From assembly GCA_004562975.1 (NCBI GenBank), contig SFQP01000097.1, forward strand, positions 1 to 5,606: DNA of 5,606 nt. The letters run 5' to 3'. Source of the stretch: a bacterium. Lineage in GTDB: Bacteria; Bacteroidota; Bacteroidia; Bacteroidales; Bacteroidaceae. Shown here piece by piece: positions 5,101-5,606 of the stretch. A program made the position numbers and the translations under genes. The notes under the pieces were generated by a model. That model was not told where the DNA came from and made no database searches. It saw only the letters and a program-made list of their open reading frames with translations. Every line of letters begins with the position of its first letter. Positions within the stretch are counted from its first letter, which is position 1.

Positions 5101-5606
5101 GGGCCTTTCGGTAACAGCTGCGGCACAGGGGTTCGTACTCGTCTTGTTCGCCGAGCAGCACCCTTTGGCCGGATTTGACGATGCGGTGGGAGACATGGGC
5201 CAGGTTGCCGCAGCGCACACAGATGGCGTGAACCTTGGTAACATCTTCGGCAATGGCCATCAACGAGGGCATGGGACCGAAGGGTACGCCCTGAAAGTCC
5301 ATGTCAAGCCCCGCCACAATGACGCGCTTGCCGCTCTCGGCCAACTTCTGGCATACTTCGGGCAGTGCATCGTCAAAAAACTGCGCCTCGTCAATCCCCA
5401 CGACCTGTGCCTCGGAGGCAAGGAGCAACAGGCTGCTTGCTGAGTCAATGGGGGTGGAGGCGATGGCGTTGGCATCGTGAGAAACCACGTCCTCGTCTGA
5501 ATAGCGCGTGTCGATGGCGGGTTTGAATATCTCCACTCTTTGCTTGGCGAAACGGGCGCGTTTCAACCGCCGGATGAGTTCTTCTGTCTTGCCCGAGAAC
5601 ATGGAG
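5078..5606 (-). CDS. tdk: Thymidine kinase, type II (N-terminus beyond the window)
   Basis: Thymidine kinase phosphorylates thymidine to dTMP with ATP in the pyrimidine salvage pathway, in the cytoplasm. The visible 175 residues start within the P-loop (SMFSGKT, of GxxxxGKT) at the window edge, so about 20-25 N-terminal residues lie outside; the ATG at 5600-5602 is internal, not the start. Counting from that Met, further markers are DEAQFF (71-76, Walker B), [14 protein letters not shown] (98-111), and two CxxC pairs (128/131 and 160/163) that bind the structural zinc of the bacterial two-domain type. YEPLCRSCY near the end forms the nucleoside lasso region. Stop TAG is at 5078-5080. The gene converges on the exonuclease with a 23-base overlap and no terminator between them. 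Confidence 0.96.
   Translation of the reverse strand, partial: SMFSGKTEELIRRLKRARFAKQRVEIFKPAIDTRYSDEDVVSHDANAIASTPIDSASSLLLLASEAQVVGIDEAQFFDDALPEVCQKLAESGKRVIVAGLDMDFQGVPFGPMPSLMAIAEDVTKVHAICVRCGNLAHVSHRIVKSGQRVLLGEQDEYEPLCRSCYRKALKGVEAQ

Noticed and set aside
5048..5443. Plus-strand frame of 131 codons after the exonuclease
   Set aside because: It is antisense to the conserved core of thymidine kinase.

Overview
The window looks like part of a Bacteroidales chromosome, probably Prevotella- or Bacteroides-like. The evidence is a BspA-type leucine-rich-repeat protein with a type IX-like C-terminal tail, a TAnnTTTG-type promoter ahead of rplS, A-rich translation starts without Shine-Dalgarno sequences, a small lipoprotein of Bacteroidetes type, and a two-zinc-pair (type II) thymidine kinase. 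Coding regions are GC-rich, while the intergenic stretches and one island at about 4156-4545 are clearly AT-richer. Genus cannot be fixed from the sequence alone.

Layout: (1) 1-660 is the 3' end of a cell-surface BspA-like gene whose sorting tail lies in a different frame from the repeats, so it carries a frameshift. (2) 661-1033 is a non-coding stretch with short repeats, a good Bacteroidetes promoter and a hairpin leader ahead of rplS. (3) 1034-1399 is rplS (ribosomal protein L19), closed by a strong intrinsic terminator at 1428-1466. (4) 1494-2300 is a radical SAM Fe-S protein of unknown role. (5) 2303-2492 is an apparent non-coding insertion element (MITE/REP-like) with imperfect terminal inverted repeats. 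(6) 2504-3778 is tilS (tRNA-Ile lysidine synthetase), whose start lies just after that element and which seems to lack the usual N-terminal helix. (7) 3775-4155 is a small lipoprotein overlapping tilS by 4 bp. (8) 4156-4545 is an AT-rich island with a degraded-looking minus-strand reading frame. (9) 4546-5100 is a DEDDh 3'-5' exonuclease. (10) 5078-5606 (minus, cut by the window edge) is thymidine kinase, converging on and overlapping the exonuclease gene.

The genes are mostly housekeeping: translation (rplS, tilS) and nucleotide or nucleic-acid metabolism (tdk, exonuclease). I see no defence, CRISPR, secretion or biosynthetic system. The most notable signal is a palindromic repeat family with two diverged copies (2391-2433 and, inverted, 4565-4610). 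One copy sits inside the element that abuts the shortened tilS start. The other lies within the N-terminal extension of the exonuclease frame. In both places the repeat appears to have reshaped the start of a conserved gene.
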